Positions 25,881 to 33,794 of a DNA stretch of 64,000 nt are shown in pieces. Position 1 is the first letter of the stretch. Each line of letters starts with the position of its first letter. This DNA comes from an uncultured Spirochaetaceae bacterium (GTDB taxonomy: Bacteria; Spirochaetota; Spirochaetia; Sphaerochaetales; Sphaerochaetaceae). A program made the position numbers and the translations under genes. The stretch spans positions 1-64,000 of the forward strand of contig CALXYL010000012.1 of assembly GCA_944392985.1 (NCBI GenBank), in the 5' to 3' direction. The notes under the pieces were generated by a model, which did not search any database, was not told the origin of the DNA, and saw only the letters and a list, made by a program, of their open reading frames with translations.

Positions 25881-27505
25881 AGAGGAAGGTTACTGCAATA
25901 TCCCTGGCTATCCTTCTTGCATTGCTGATGGTACTTGTTGGATGCAGCAAGGAGGAGACTCCGGCGTCATCCTCCAAGGCTTCTGCCTCAACAAGCACAG
26001 CAGTGGCTGCGGATACATCCACACAGGATGAGCCGAGGACCTATTCATGGTTCCTCAGGAGCCAGTTCATCACATGGCTCAGGGATCTGAAGTGGTATGA
26101 TGTCGCGGAGGAGAGGACGGGAATCCACGTCGATTACGTCGAGGGACCGCTTGAGCTCAATGACACATTCAACGAAGTCGACCAGCGTCTCGCATCCGGA
26201 ACGCTTCCAGATGGAACGATGCTCCGCCTCGCACAGGCAAAGGTCTATGGAGCGCAGGGCGCATTCGTGGATCTCAGGCCATACATCGAGAAATATGCTC
26301 CGAACATCCAGGCATACCTTGATGCAAACCCTGACTATGAAAGGCTCATCTCTTCCGATGATGGCGCTATCTACGCGATGATCAGGGAGTCCCCGGTCCT
26401 TGCTGACTTCATCGGATACAGAGCAGATCATTTCAGGGCTGTCGGCATTGATCCTGCTGAGGTCACGACTGTAGAGGATCTCACTGAGGCGATGCGCGCA
26501 CTCAAGGCGTACTATGGCAAGGACAACCCGAACTACTATCCGTTCAGCGGAAGGGAGAATGCTCCTACAAGATTCGCATACCTCTTTGATGCGGCTTCAT
26601 ATGCGGATGCGGAAGGATCCAGCGGTATCTACTACTCCCATGAGAAGGATTACAGCTTCGATATCAAGGCACCAAGGGCTTATGAGTGGATCCAGACGAT
26701 AAAGACCTGGTACGATGAAGGGCTCATCAATCCCAGCTGGATCGATGGAACGAACACCGAAGGCGACTGGGAGTCCCAGATGCTCAGCGGCAATGCCTCC
26801 CTCTTCCTTGACTTCTACAACAGGGCAGAGTGGTTCATGACCAATGGCGGTCCTGACAATGATCCTGATTTCGATATGCAGGTGCTCCCATGGCTCGTTG
26901 ATGACGAGGGCAACATCCTCAAGCAGACATCGGCACTCCTCTGGAGATCTGACAATGCTGTTGCGATCAACGCATCCTGCGACGAGGAAACCATCAGGAC
27001 AATCCTCGAGTTCATCGATTACTTCTATTCAGAGGAAGGCATGATCCTTGCCAACTGGGGTGTCGAGGGCGAGAGCTTCAAGACGAATGAGGATGGCTCC
27101 AGGGAGTTCATCGTTGACTATACCGCTGAGGAATCGAAGCCAGAAGGTACGAAGAAGTGGTCATTCCTCTCCGATAGGCAGACTGTCTGCAAGCCTGTTG
27201 ATCAGGAAGCATTCTACGCATGGAACACTCCGCTCATCGCAGAGGCAGCTTCCAGGTATCTTGTGCCTGAGGCCCTTCTTGCCCGCCCAGTCCTTGTATA
27301 CACGACGGAGCAGGAGCAGGAGCTTTCAAACCTTGTTGCCAGCGTTTATAACGCTGAGCTCGCAGGTCTCACCGGATTCATCGTCGGCAATACTCCGCTC
27401 AATGAAGAGACATGGAACGCATTTGTCGAGCAGATGGATGCGCTTGGACTCCAGAGGATCGAGGATATCCAGTACGAGGCGTACAAGACGACCTTCGGAC
27501 TCTGA
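25877..27505 (+). CDS. ABC transporter binding lipoprotein, LplA/YtcQ type (locus B)
   Basis: A 542-aa lipoprotein: the signal peptide ends in a lipobox at LMVLVGCSKEE with the lipidated Cys near residue 23, followed by a Ser/Ala-rich linker. The mature part is the long type of solute-binding protein (about 500 residues) found with LplB/YtcP permeases, which in Bacillus import rhamnogalacturonan or other complex oligosaccharides. GGAGG lies 7 bases before the ATG, which overlaps the DUF1537 stop. A GC-rich hairpin follows the gene. The ligand is not determinable from sequence. Confidence 0.92.
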   Translation: MKRKVTAISLAILLALLMVLVGCSKEETPASSSKASASTSTAVAADTSTQDEPRTYSWFLRSQFITWLRDLKWYDVAEERTGIHVDYVEGPLELNDTFNEVDQRLASGTLPDGTMLRLAQAKVYGAQGAFVDLRPYIEKYAPNIQAYLDANPDYERLISSDDGAIYAMIRESPVLADFIGYRADHFRAVGIDPAEVTTVEDLTEAMRALKAYYGKDNPNYYPFSGRENAPTRFAYLFDAASYADAEGSSGIYYSHEKDYSFDIKAPRAYEWIQTIKTWYDEGLINPSWIDGTNTEGDWESQMLSGNASLFLDFYNRAEWFMTNGGPDNDPDFDMQVLPWLVDDEGNILKQTSALLWRSDNAVAINASCDEETIRTILEFIDYFYSEEGMILANWGVEGESFKTNEDGSREFIVDYTAEESKPEGTKKWSFLSDRQTVCKPVDQEAFYAWNTPLIAEAASRYLVPEALLARPVLVYTTEQEQELSNLVASVYNAELAGLTGFIVGNTPLNEETWNAFVEQMDALGLQRIEDIQYEAYKTTFGL

Positions 27506-27509
27506 TGCT

Positions 27510-27539
27510 GCATGGCTGGCCGGGGCAGCCCGGCCATGC
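27510..27539 (+). promoter_or_regulatory. Intercistronic stem-loop after the locus B binding protein
   Basis: GGCCGGG-GCAG-CCCGGCC (27518-27535) is a perfect 7-bp stem, extended by GCAT/ATGC across a bulge. A short CTCTTTAT follows, so it may be a leaky terminator or an mRNA stabiliser that keeps binding-protein message in excess. Confidence 0.6.
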
Positions 27540-27564
27540 CTCTTTATAGGAATTGGTGGATGCT

Positions 27565-28527
27565 ATGAAAAGAAAGAATAATGATACAAGGCTTCTTCCT
27601 CCTGCAGGTCTCGGAGAGAGGCTCAGGCGGGATGTGCTTCTTAACTGGAGGCTCTATGTCCTCCTTCTTCCCGGCGTTGTGAGCCTGGTTCTGTTCAAGC
27701 TGTTTCCTGTGGCAGGAATGGTCATAGCATTCCAGGATTTCAGCGCTTTCCGCGGTATAACAGGGAGCACATGGGTCGGCCTTGAGAACTTCCAGCGGAT
27801 GTTCACTGACAAGTACATGCTGACGCTTATATCAAATACGGTGATCATCGCCATACTGTCGATTGTCTGCGTATTCCCGATACCGATCATCTTCGCACTG
27901 CTTCTCAATGAGGAGCGCTCCCGTGTCGTAAAGAACAGCGTTCAGTCGCTCAGTTTCCTGCCGTATTTCATCTCATCGGCGGTTATGGTCAGCATCCTTG
28001 CCACGATGCTCAACCCTTCCACGGGTATCGTCAATGTCATCATACGCCATTTCGGAGGGGATGCTGTGAACTTCATGGCTCGTCCTGAGTGGTTCCGGCC
28101 GCTTTATATACTCCTTCAGATCTGGCAGACATTCGGCTACAACGCAATCATCTACATTGCCGGCATAACGGCAATCAACCCTGAGCTCTATGAAGCTGCA
28201 GAGGTCGACGGATGCCAGCGCTGGGGAAAGATGATCCATGTCACTATTCCCGGTATCTCAACATCCATCATCACGATGCTAATCATCAGCATCGGTCAGA
28301 TCTTCACGGTCCAGACCGAGCGTATCATCCTTATGTACAACCCGAGCAACGCCGCGACATCGGATGTGATACAGTCCTATGTCTACCGCATTGCGTTCCA
28401 GTCGCTTGGGTTCCCCGATTACAGCTACGGTACGGCTGTCAATCTCGTCAAGTCAGTGCTTGCTTTCATCCTTGTCATCATCGCCAACAAGCTCGCTGAC
28501 AGATTCGCAGAGACAAGGGTCTTCTAA
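27565..28527 (+). CDS. ABC transporter permease, LplB/YtePtype (locus B)
   Basis: A 320-aa inner-membrane protein with six predicted helices, the first near residues 29-50 (LYVLLLPGVVSLVLFKLFPV). The EAA loop is EAAEVDGCQRWGKMIHVTIP. The C-terminal IANKLADRFAETRVF is typical of the LplB group. The ATG at 27565 was chosen; an in-frame TTG at 27553 is the alternative. It partners with the next permease and the LplA-type lipoprotein. Confidence 0.93.
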   Translation: MKRKNNDTRLLPPAGLGERLRRDVLLNWRLYVLLLPGVVSLVLFKLFPVAGMVIAFQDFSAFRGITGSTWVGLENFQRMFTDKYMLTLISNTVIIAILSIVCVFPIPIIFALLLNEERSRVVKNSVQSLSFLPYFISSAVMVSILATMLNPSTGIVNVIIRHFGGDAVNFMARPEWFRPLYILLQIWQTFGYNAIIYIAGITAINPELYEAAEVDGCQRWGKMIHVTIPGISTSIITMLIISIGQIFTVQTERIILMYNPSNAATSDVIQSYVYRIAFQSLGFPDYSYGTAVNLVKSVLAFILVIIANKLADRFAETRVF

Positions 28528-28538
28528 GGAGGCAGGCA

Positions 28539-29408
28539 ATGAGACGCAGAATAGGTGCATTCGATATCATAAACACGCTGATCCTATCCATTGTCGGGTT
28601 GGTCTGCATCGTCCCGTTCCTTTATACGTTCTTCATCGCGATCAGCGATGGGAAGTTCCTGATCCGGGGTGATGTCTCGTTCTTCCCGAAGGGAGTGAAT
28701 CTGCAGTCGTTCATCTACGTATTCACGAACCCTCGCTTCGACATAATGACAGGAGTGCGCAACAGCGCGATATACACGATCCTTGGAACGATCGTTTCCG
28801 TGCTGCTGACATATTCAACGGCGTACGTGCTGACAAGGCCGAGGATAAAGTGCCGCTACCTCATAATGTCGCTTTTCGTCCTGACATGGGTATTCGATGC
28901 CGGAATGATTCCCCGCTACATCGCCTACAGCTCGCTGGGTTTCATCGACAACATCTGGGTCATGATCATACCCGATGCCATCAATACGCAGTATCTGATC
29001 ATCACGAAGGCATACCTTGAGGGAATGCCGAAGGAACTGGAGGAGGCGGCCATCGTCGATGGTGCAAATGACTTCTCCATACTCTCGAAGATATTCATTC
29101 CGGTTACCAAGCCGATCATCGCGACGATTGCACTCTTCAATGGTGTCGCGATCTGGAACCAGTACCTTGTGCCTCAGATGTTCCTCAAGACGAAGGAGCT
29201 CAAGACGATCCAGCAGGTGCTTGCCAACGTGACAATCGGTACTGAGGGAACGACATTCGCCAACACAATCATAAATGGCATCTCGCTCAATCAGCAGAAC
29301 ATGAAGGCCGCCGCGATCATCATCGCCATGCTGCCTATCGTAATCGCATATCCATTCGTACAGAAATACTTCAGGAATGGAATCCTCATCGGTTCGGTGA
29401 AGGGTTGA
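28539..29408 (+). CDS. ABC transporter permease, YtcP type (locus B)
   Basis: A 289-aa inner-membrane protein. The first helix lies at about residues 10-32 (NTLILSIVGLVCIVPFLYTF in part), and the EAA loop is EAAIVDGANDFSILSKIFIP. The C-terminus YFRNGILIGSVKG is the family ending. AAGGAGG lies 5 bases before the ATG, 11 bases after the previous stop. As in locus A, no ATPase gene accompanies the permeases. Confidence 0.93.
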   Translation: MRRRIGAFDIINTLILSIVGLVCIVPFLYTFFIAISDGKFLIRGDVSFFPKGVNLQSFIYVFTNPRFDIMTGVRNSAIYTILGTIVSVLLTYSTAYVLTRPRIKCRYLIMSLFVLTWVFDAGMIPRYIAYSSLGFIDNIWVMIIPDAINTQYLIITKAYLEGMPKELEEAAIVDGANDFSILSKIFIPVTKPIIATIALFNGVAIWNQYLVPQMFLKTKELKTIQQVLANVTIGTEGTTFANTIINGISLNQQNMKAAAIIIAMLPIVIAYPFVQKYFRNGILIGSVKG

Positions 29409-29421
29409 AAGGAGGTTTTCA

Positions 29422-30594
29422 ATGAAGAGAAACGCTATCGCGCTCAATACGCTTACAACAGATGGAAGGCTGTATACCAATCCGATTACAGGTGCGCTGG
29501 AATCGCTGCTTCCGAATGAACCGTTCGCATCATGCCACGCGGTGGATCTGCTGGAACTGCCCAATGGGGATATCCTTGCAGCATGGTTTGCCGGTTCCAG
29601 GGAGGGTTATGCGGATATCAGCATCGTGCTCTCCCGCCTCGATAAGGGCTCAGACAGATGGACGGAGCCTGTGAAGGTATCGGATGACGAGACAAGGAGC
29701 GAGCAGAATCCTTCTCTCTTCCTTAAGGACGACGGTGAGATCTGGCTTGTATATACTGCACAGCTTTCGAGGACTCCCGAGACGAAGCCCAATTTCAGCC
29801 TCCAGTGCACTGCGGAGATACGTGTGAAGAAGTCCTTTGACAACGGCCATACCTGGTCAGCGACCGAGACGCTCTTCTCCCGTCCTGGCTCATTCTGCCG
29901 CCAGAAGATACAGAAGCTCTCCAATGGCCGCTGGATCTTCGGAAACTGGATCTGCTTCCCTGATGAGACGCGCAACGGAAGCAACATCACTGTGATGCAG
30001 ATTTCCGATGATGAAGGGAAGAGCTGGAGGGAGGTTGTCGTTCCTGAGAGCGCCGGGCGTGTGCACGCGAACATCCTTGAGATGGGTGAGGGGCATCTTG
30101 TGGCTCTCCTGAGGAGCCGCTTTGCTGACTTTGTATACCGCTCTGTCTCCAATGACAATGGCGATACATGGTCCGTGCCGGAGAGGACTGAGCTGCCGAA
30201 CAACAACTCCAGCATCTCCGCCATCCGCCTCCAGAGCGGAGCCATTGCCATGGTCTACAATCCAGTAGGGTTCAGCTATTCGTCGGACAAGACGCTCTGG
30301 CCTGACCAGCGCTGCCCGGTTGAGGTGGGTATCAGCGAGGACGAGGGAATGACATGGAACTTCCGCCGCATCGTCGAGAACGGTGAGGGATTCACAGGAC
30401 GCTGGAATGATATAAACAACAGGCGCTATGAGTATCCTGTCATGATGCAGTGCGCTGATGGAACCATTTCAATCGCCTATACATGGGGCGGAAGGAAGAA
30501 CATCAAGTATGTCGAGGTGACAGAGGACTGGATCAGGGGAGCGAAGGTCCTCAAGGGCGTTGATGGCGATCCCCAGGCTGTCAGGCATTATTGA
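29422..30594 (+). CDS. Sialidase-fold (BNR repeat) glycoside hydrolase, cytoplasmic (locus B)
   Basis: A 390-aa beta-propeller protein of the BNR_2/sialidase superfamily with four Asp-box motifs: SFDNGHTW, SDDEGKSW, SNDNGDTW and SEDEGMTW. No signal peptide is present, so it should act on oligosaccharides already taken up by the adjacent importer. Sialidase-fold enzymes usually remove terminal acidic 2-keto-3-deoxy sugars such as sialic acid, Kdn, Kdo or, in related propeller families, Dha. The next genes are an alcohol dehydrogenase and a DHDPS/NAL-family lyase, which suits release of a 3-deoxy-2-ulosonic acid. No NanE or NanK is nearby, arguing against ordinary sialic acid. Confidence 0.85.
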   Translation: MKRNAIALNTLTTDGRLYTNPITGALESLLPNEPFASCHAVDLLELPNGDILAAWFAGSREGYADISIVLSRLDKGSDRWTEPVKVSDDETRSEQNPSLFLKDDGEIWLVYTAQLSRTPETKPNFSLQCTAEIRVKKSFDNGHTWSATETLFSRPGSFCRQKIQKLSNGRWIFGNWICFPDETRNGSNITVMQISDDEGKSWREVVVPESAGRVHANILEMGEGHLVALLRSRFADFVYRSVSNDNGDTWSVPERTELPNNNSSISAIRLQSGAIAMVYNPVGFSYSSDKTLWPDQRCPVEVGISEDEGMTWNFRRIVENGEGFTGRWNDINNRRYEYPVMMQCADGTISIAYTWGGRKNIKYVEVTEDWIRGAKVLKGVDGDPQAVRHY

Positions 30595-30608
30595 TCGGAG
30601 GATGGGAC

Positions 30609-31760
30609 ATGCTTGCAAAATACAGCCTCAAGCTGCCTAAGGCAGTCTATGCAGGGGAGGAGGCGGTGGACAACCTCGCCGCAATCCTCCAGTCAGAGAA
30701 AGCGGAACGTGTCGTGCTCTTCACTGATAAGGGCATTGAAGCAGCGGGGCTCTGCAGCCTTGTCACGGAGCGGATCACGAAAGCCGATGCATCCTTTTCC
30801 ATCATCAACGATATCCCTGCTGAGCCGGAATACTCCGCTGTTCAGCGCATTGCTGACCGCATCGGGCCTGACTGCCCCATGATAATAGCCCTTGGCGGCG
30901 GGAGCGTGATGGATACGGCGAAGCTCGTCTCTGTGCTTTCCGGCTGCACTGTCCGTGATCTTCTCGGCAACCCCAGGCTGGGAAGGAAGAGGGCATGCAC
31001 GATAATGATCCCAACGACGGCAGGGACGGGAAGCGAGGCAACGCCTAATGCGATAGTAGCGGTTCCCGAGGATGAGCTGAAGGTCGGCATCGTCAATGAC
31101 AGCATGATCGCCGATTACGTTATACTCGATCCTGTCATGATCCAGAGCCTTCCACGGCACATCGCGGCTGCTACAGGTCTTGATGCGCTTGCCCACGCGA
31201 TAGAGTGCTATACAAGCCTGAAGGCGAATCCCTTCTCCGACACGTTCGCTCTCAAGGCGCTTGCCCTGATCATGGGGAATATCGAGAAGGCATGTGATGA
31301 CATCTCGGCAATCGAGGAGAAGAGGATGATGCAGATCGCGGCATTCTATGCGGGCATTGCAATCACAAGCTCGGGAACGACAGCGGTCCATGCCCTCAGC
31401 TATCCTCTTGGAGGAAGATTCCATATCGCGCATGGCGTGTCGAATGCGATCCTCCTTTCGCCTGTGATGCGCTTCAATATGCCATACTGCCTTGACAGGC
31501 TCGCATCTGCATATGATGCTTCCTTCCCTGAAGGGGAGAGGGATCTCAGCAGAGAGGAAAAGGCAGAGGCTGTCATAACGCGGCTTGAGGAGATCGTCCG
31601 CCATCTTGGTATCCCGCGTTCCCTCCGGGACTTCGGAATAAAGGATGAGGATATCGATTCTCTTGCTTCATCCGCGCTTGAGGTACAGCGCCTGCTTGTG
31701 AACAATGCGCGCCCTGTATCCCTGGAGGATGCCAGAAGCCTTTATCTTGGACTTATGTGA
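30609..31760 (+). CDS. Iron-containing alcohol dehydrogenase (locus B)
   Basis: A 384-aa group III metal-dependent dehydrogenase. The dinucleotide-binding segment is IALGGGSVMDTAKL. The metal ligands are the Asp and His of TGLDALAHAIECY and the two His in LGGRFHIAHGVSNAI. It interconverts an aldehyde and a primary alcohol using NAD(P). It lies between the hydrolase and the lyase genes, so reduction of the lyase's aldehyde product is the simplest role. The start at 30609 has GGAGG 6 bases upstream. A paralogue holds the same position in locus C. Confidence 0.92.
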   Translation: MLAKYSLKLPKAVYAGEEAVDNLAAILQSEKAERVVLFTDKGIEAAGLCSLVTERITKADASFSIINDIPAEPEYSAVQRIADRIGPDCPMIIALGGGSVMDTAKLVSVLSGCTVRDLLGNPRLGRKRACTIMIPTTAGTGSEATPNAIVAVPEDELKVGIVNDSMIADYVILDPVMIQSLPRHIAAATGLDALAHAIECYTSLKANPFSDTFALKALALIMGNIEKACDDISAIEEKRMMQIAAFYAGIAITSSGTTAVHALSYPLGGRFHIAHGVSNAILLSPVMRFNMPYCLDRLASAYDASFPEGERDLSREEKAEAVITRLEEIVRHLGIPRSLRDFGIKDEDIDSLASSALEVQRLLVNNARPVSLEDARSLYLGLM

Positions 31761-31767
31761 GGAAAAC

Positions 31768-32676
31768 ATGATTGACAGCAGCATGATCAAGGGCATCATC
31801 GTCCCAGTCGTGACACCGATGCACGATGATGGTTCAATAAACACGGAGGAGCTGAAGAGGCAGACGGAACGTCTTATCCAGGCCGGAGTCCATGGCGTTT
31901 TCGCCTTCGGAACAAACGGGGAAGGGTATATCCTTTCCTCGGAGGAGAAGAGGATTGCACTGAAGGCCGTGATCGAAGCAGCAGGAGGCCGTGTTCCTGT
32001 CTATGCAGGTACGGGATGCATATCCACGAAGGAGACTGTGGAGCAGAGCCTGATGGCGGAGGAGATGGGGGCTGATGTCCTTTCTATCATCACTCCTTCA
32101 TTCGCGGCGGCGAGCCAGAATGAGCTCATCGCCCATTACAGAAAAGTTGCCTCAGCTGTGCATCTTCCGATCGTTCTCTACAATATCCCGGCGAGGACGG
32201 GCAATAAGCTCACTCCCGATACAGTCGCTCACCTTGCGGAAGTGGAGAATATCGTCGGTGCGAAGGATTCCAGCGGGGATTTCGCCAACATACTCTCCTA
32301 TATTTCCGCTTCACACAGGGTCAACCCGGATTTCAGGATCCTCTCCGGCAACGACCGCCTCATAATCTGGACGCTCATTGCAGGTGGTTGCGGAGGGATT
32401 GCTGGATGCGCGAATGTGTATCCTAAGACGATAGCATCGATCTACAGCCTCTTCCTGGAGGGACGCATTGATGAGGCGATAGCTGCCAATGAGAGCATCG
32501 GATCATTCAGGGAATGCTTCAGATACGGCAATCCAAATACGATAGTGAAGAAGGCCGTGGAGCTTCTTGGCTATGGTGTCGGTCCATGCCGTGCGCCTTT
32601 CAATGGTCTTTCCGATGAGGCGGTTGAGGCCATAAGGAAGGTTCTTGAGGAGAACCGCAGGAAGGGAATGGAATGA
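31768..32676 (+). CDS. DHDPS/N-acetylneuraminate lyase family protein (locus B)
   Basis: A 302-aa class I aldolase-fold protein. Family landmarks are PVVTPMHDDGSIN, GTNGEGYILS (the carboxylate-binding motif), the catalytic Tyr in VLYNIPARTGNKL and the Schiff-base Lys in IVGAKDSSGDF (about residue 170). Members condense or cleave pyruvate with aldehydes, or dehydrate sugar acids. No lysine-pathway gene is nearby, and the neighbours point to cleavage of a 3-deoxy-2-keto sugar acid into pyruvate plus an aldehyde. The start at 31768 follows GAGGAAA; Met at 31783 is also possible. The stop overlaps pdxA2. Confidence 0.88.
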   Translation: MIDSSMIKGIIVPVVTPMHDDGSINTEELKRQTERLIQAGVHGVFAFGTNGEGYILSSEEKRIALKAVIEAAGGRVPVYAGTGCISTKETVEQSLMAEEMGADVLSIITPSFAAASQNELIAHYRKVASAVHLPIVLYNIPARTGNKLTPDTVAHLAEVENIVGAKDSSGDFANILSYISASHRVNPDFRILSGNDRLIIWTLIAGGCGGIAGCANVYPKTIASIYSLFLEGRIDEAIAANESIGSFRECFRYGNPNTIVKKAVELLGYGVGPCRAPFNGLSDEAVEAIRKVLEENRRKGME

Positions 32677-33740
32677 ACAGGCCGATAGTAGCGATAACAA
32701 TGGGTGATCCCGCGGGGAATGGGCCTGAGATAACAGTCAAGGCACTGCTGCATAAGGAGATATATGATTCAGTCCGTCCTTTGGTCGTGGGTGATGCGAG
32801 GGTTATCAGGAGGGCAGCTTCCTTTGTCGGGTATCCCGATGTTCCTGTACGTATCTGCCGCAGTGTCAGCGAAGCCGCCTTTGAATACGGTACGATCGAT
32901 GTGCTTCATGAGGATCTGCTGGAAGATCCTTCATCTTTCCCGGTTGGAAAGGTCAGCGCCGAGGGTGGCCGTGCGGCATTCCTGTCCGTGAAGAAGGCGA
33001 TAGAGCTTGCCATGAGGGGATCCGTCGATGCGACCTGTACAAACGCGCTTAACAAGGAGGCGCTGAACCTCGCGCTGCAGCAGAGCAGAGGATCCTTTTC
33101 CGACGGGCATACGCATTTCGATGGCCACACTGAGATATACGCCACTTACACAGGCACGAAGCACTATGCGATGATGCTTGTTCATGGGGATCTGCGTGTT
33201 GTCCATGTATCGACGCACTGCTCGCTGAGGGAAGCCTGTGACAGGGTGAGGAAGGAGCGGGTCGGGGAGGTGATCCGCCTTGCCTGGGATGCGCTTCGCT
33301 CCATCGGCATTGAGAAGCCGAGGATCGCTGTAGCCGGGCTGAATCCGCATTCAGGAGAGCATGGCCTTTTCGGGAGGGAGGAGATTGATGAGATCATTCC
33401 CGCTATCGAGGAGGCGGTGAAGGACGGCATCGATGCAGTCGGACCTGTACCCCCTGACAGCGTATTCCCTGAAGCTCTTGGCGGCTGGTATGATGCCGTT
33501 GTCGCGATGTACCATGATCAGGGGCATATCCCTGTTAAGACGGTTGGCTTCGTCTATGATAGGGAGCGCGGTGAATGGAAGGCTGTGGAAGGGGTGAATG
33601 TCACCCTTGGCCTGCCGATAATCCGCACAAGCGTGGATCATGGAACGGGATTCGCTCTCGCAGGAACAGGAAGAAGCAGTGAGCTGAGCCTTGTCAATGC
33701 TGTTCTTTTCGCTGCATCGCTTGCGCATAGAAGGAAATGA
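32673..33740 (+). CDS. pdxA2: PdxA2-type 4-phospho-acid-sugar dehydrogenase
   Basis: A 355-aa member of the PdxA family, with AITMGDPAGNGPEI at the N-terminus, metal ligands in HVSTHCSLREA and VAMYHDQGHIPVK, and the substrate segment AGLNPHSGEHGLFGREE. PdxA oxidises 4-phosphohydroxythreonine in vitamin B6 synthesis. PdxA2 proteins encoded with DUF1537 kinases instead oxidise 4-phospho-threonate or -erythronate, giving DHAP and CO2. The operon context favours the second role. It is the last gene of the operon (ATGA overlap with the lyase). Confidence 0.9.
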   Translation: MNRPIVAITMGDPAGNGPEITVKALLHKEIYDSVRPLVVGDARVIRRAASFVGYPDVPVRICRSVSEAAFEYGTIDVLHEDLLEDPSSFPVGKVSAEGGRAAFLSVKKAIELAMRGSVDATCTNALNKEALNLALQQSRGSFSDGHTHFDGHTEIYATYTGTKHYAMMLVHGDLRVVHVSTHCSLREACDRVRKERVGEVIRLAWDALRSIGIEKPRIAVAGLNPHSGEHGLFGREEIDEIIPAIEEAVKDGIDAVGPVPPDSVFPEALGGWYDAVVAMYHDQGHIPVKTVGFVYDRERGEWKAVEGVNVTLGLPIIRTSVDHGTGFALAGTGRSSELSLVNAVLFAASLAHRRK

Positions 33741-33748
33741 AATCTGCT

Positions 33749-33775
33749 GTTTCAGATTGAAACGTGTATTATAAT
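33749..33775 (+). promoter_or_regulatory. Palindrome and -10 box before the PrpR-like regulator
   Basis: GTTTCA-GAT-TGAAAC (33749-33763) is a perfect 6-bp inverted repeat lying where a -35 box would be. A perfect TATAAT follows at 33770-33775. The arrangement suggests a separate, autoregulated promoter for the regulator gene. Confidence 0.6.
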
Positions 33776-33794
33776 GCTTTAGAGGGGAACGCAG

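Noticed and set aside
29422-32676. Ordinary sialic acid catabolism (sialidase plus N-acetylneuraminate lyase)
   Set aside because: No NanE, NanK, NagA or NagB is present in the operon, while an acid-sugar kinase and PdxA2 are, which do not fit a ManNAc product.
31768-32676. dapA of lysine biosynthesis
   Set aside because: The family motifs fit, but the gene is embedded in a sugar-acid operon with overlapping neighbours and no other lysine gene is near.
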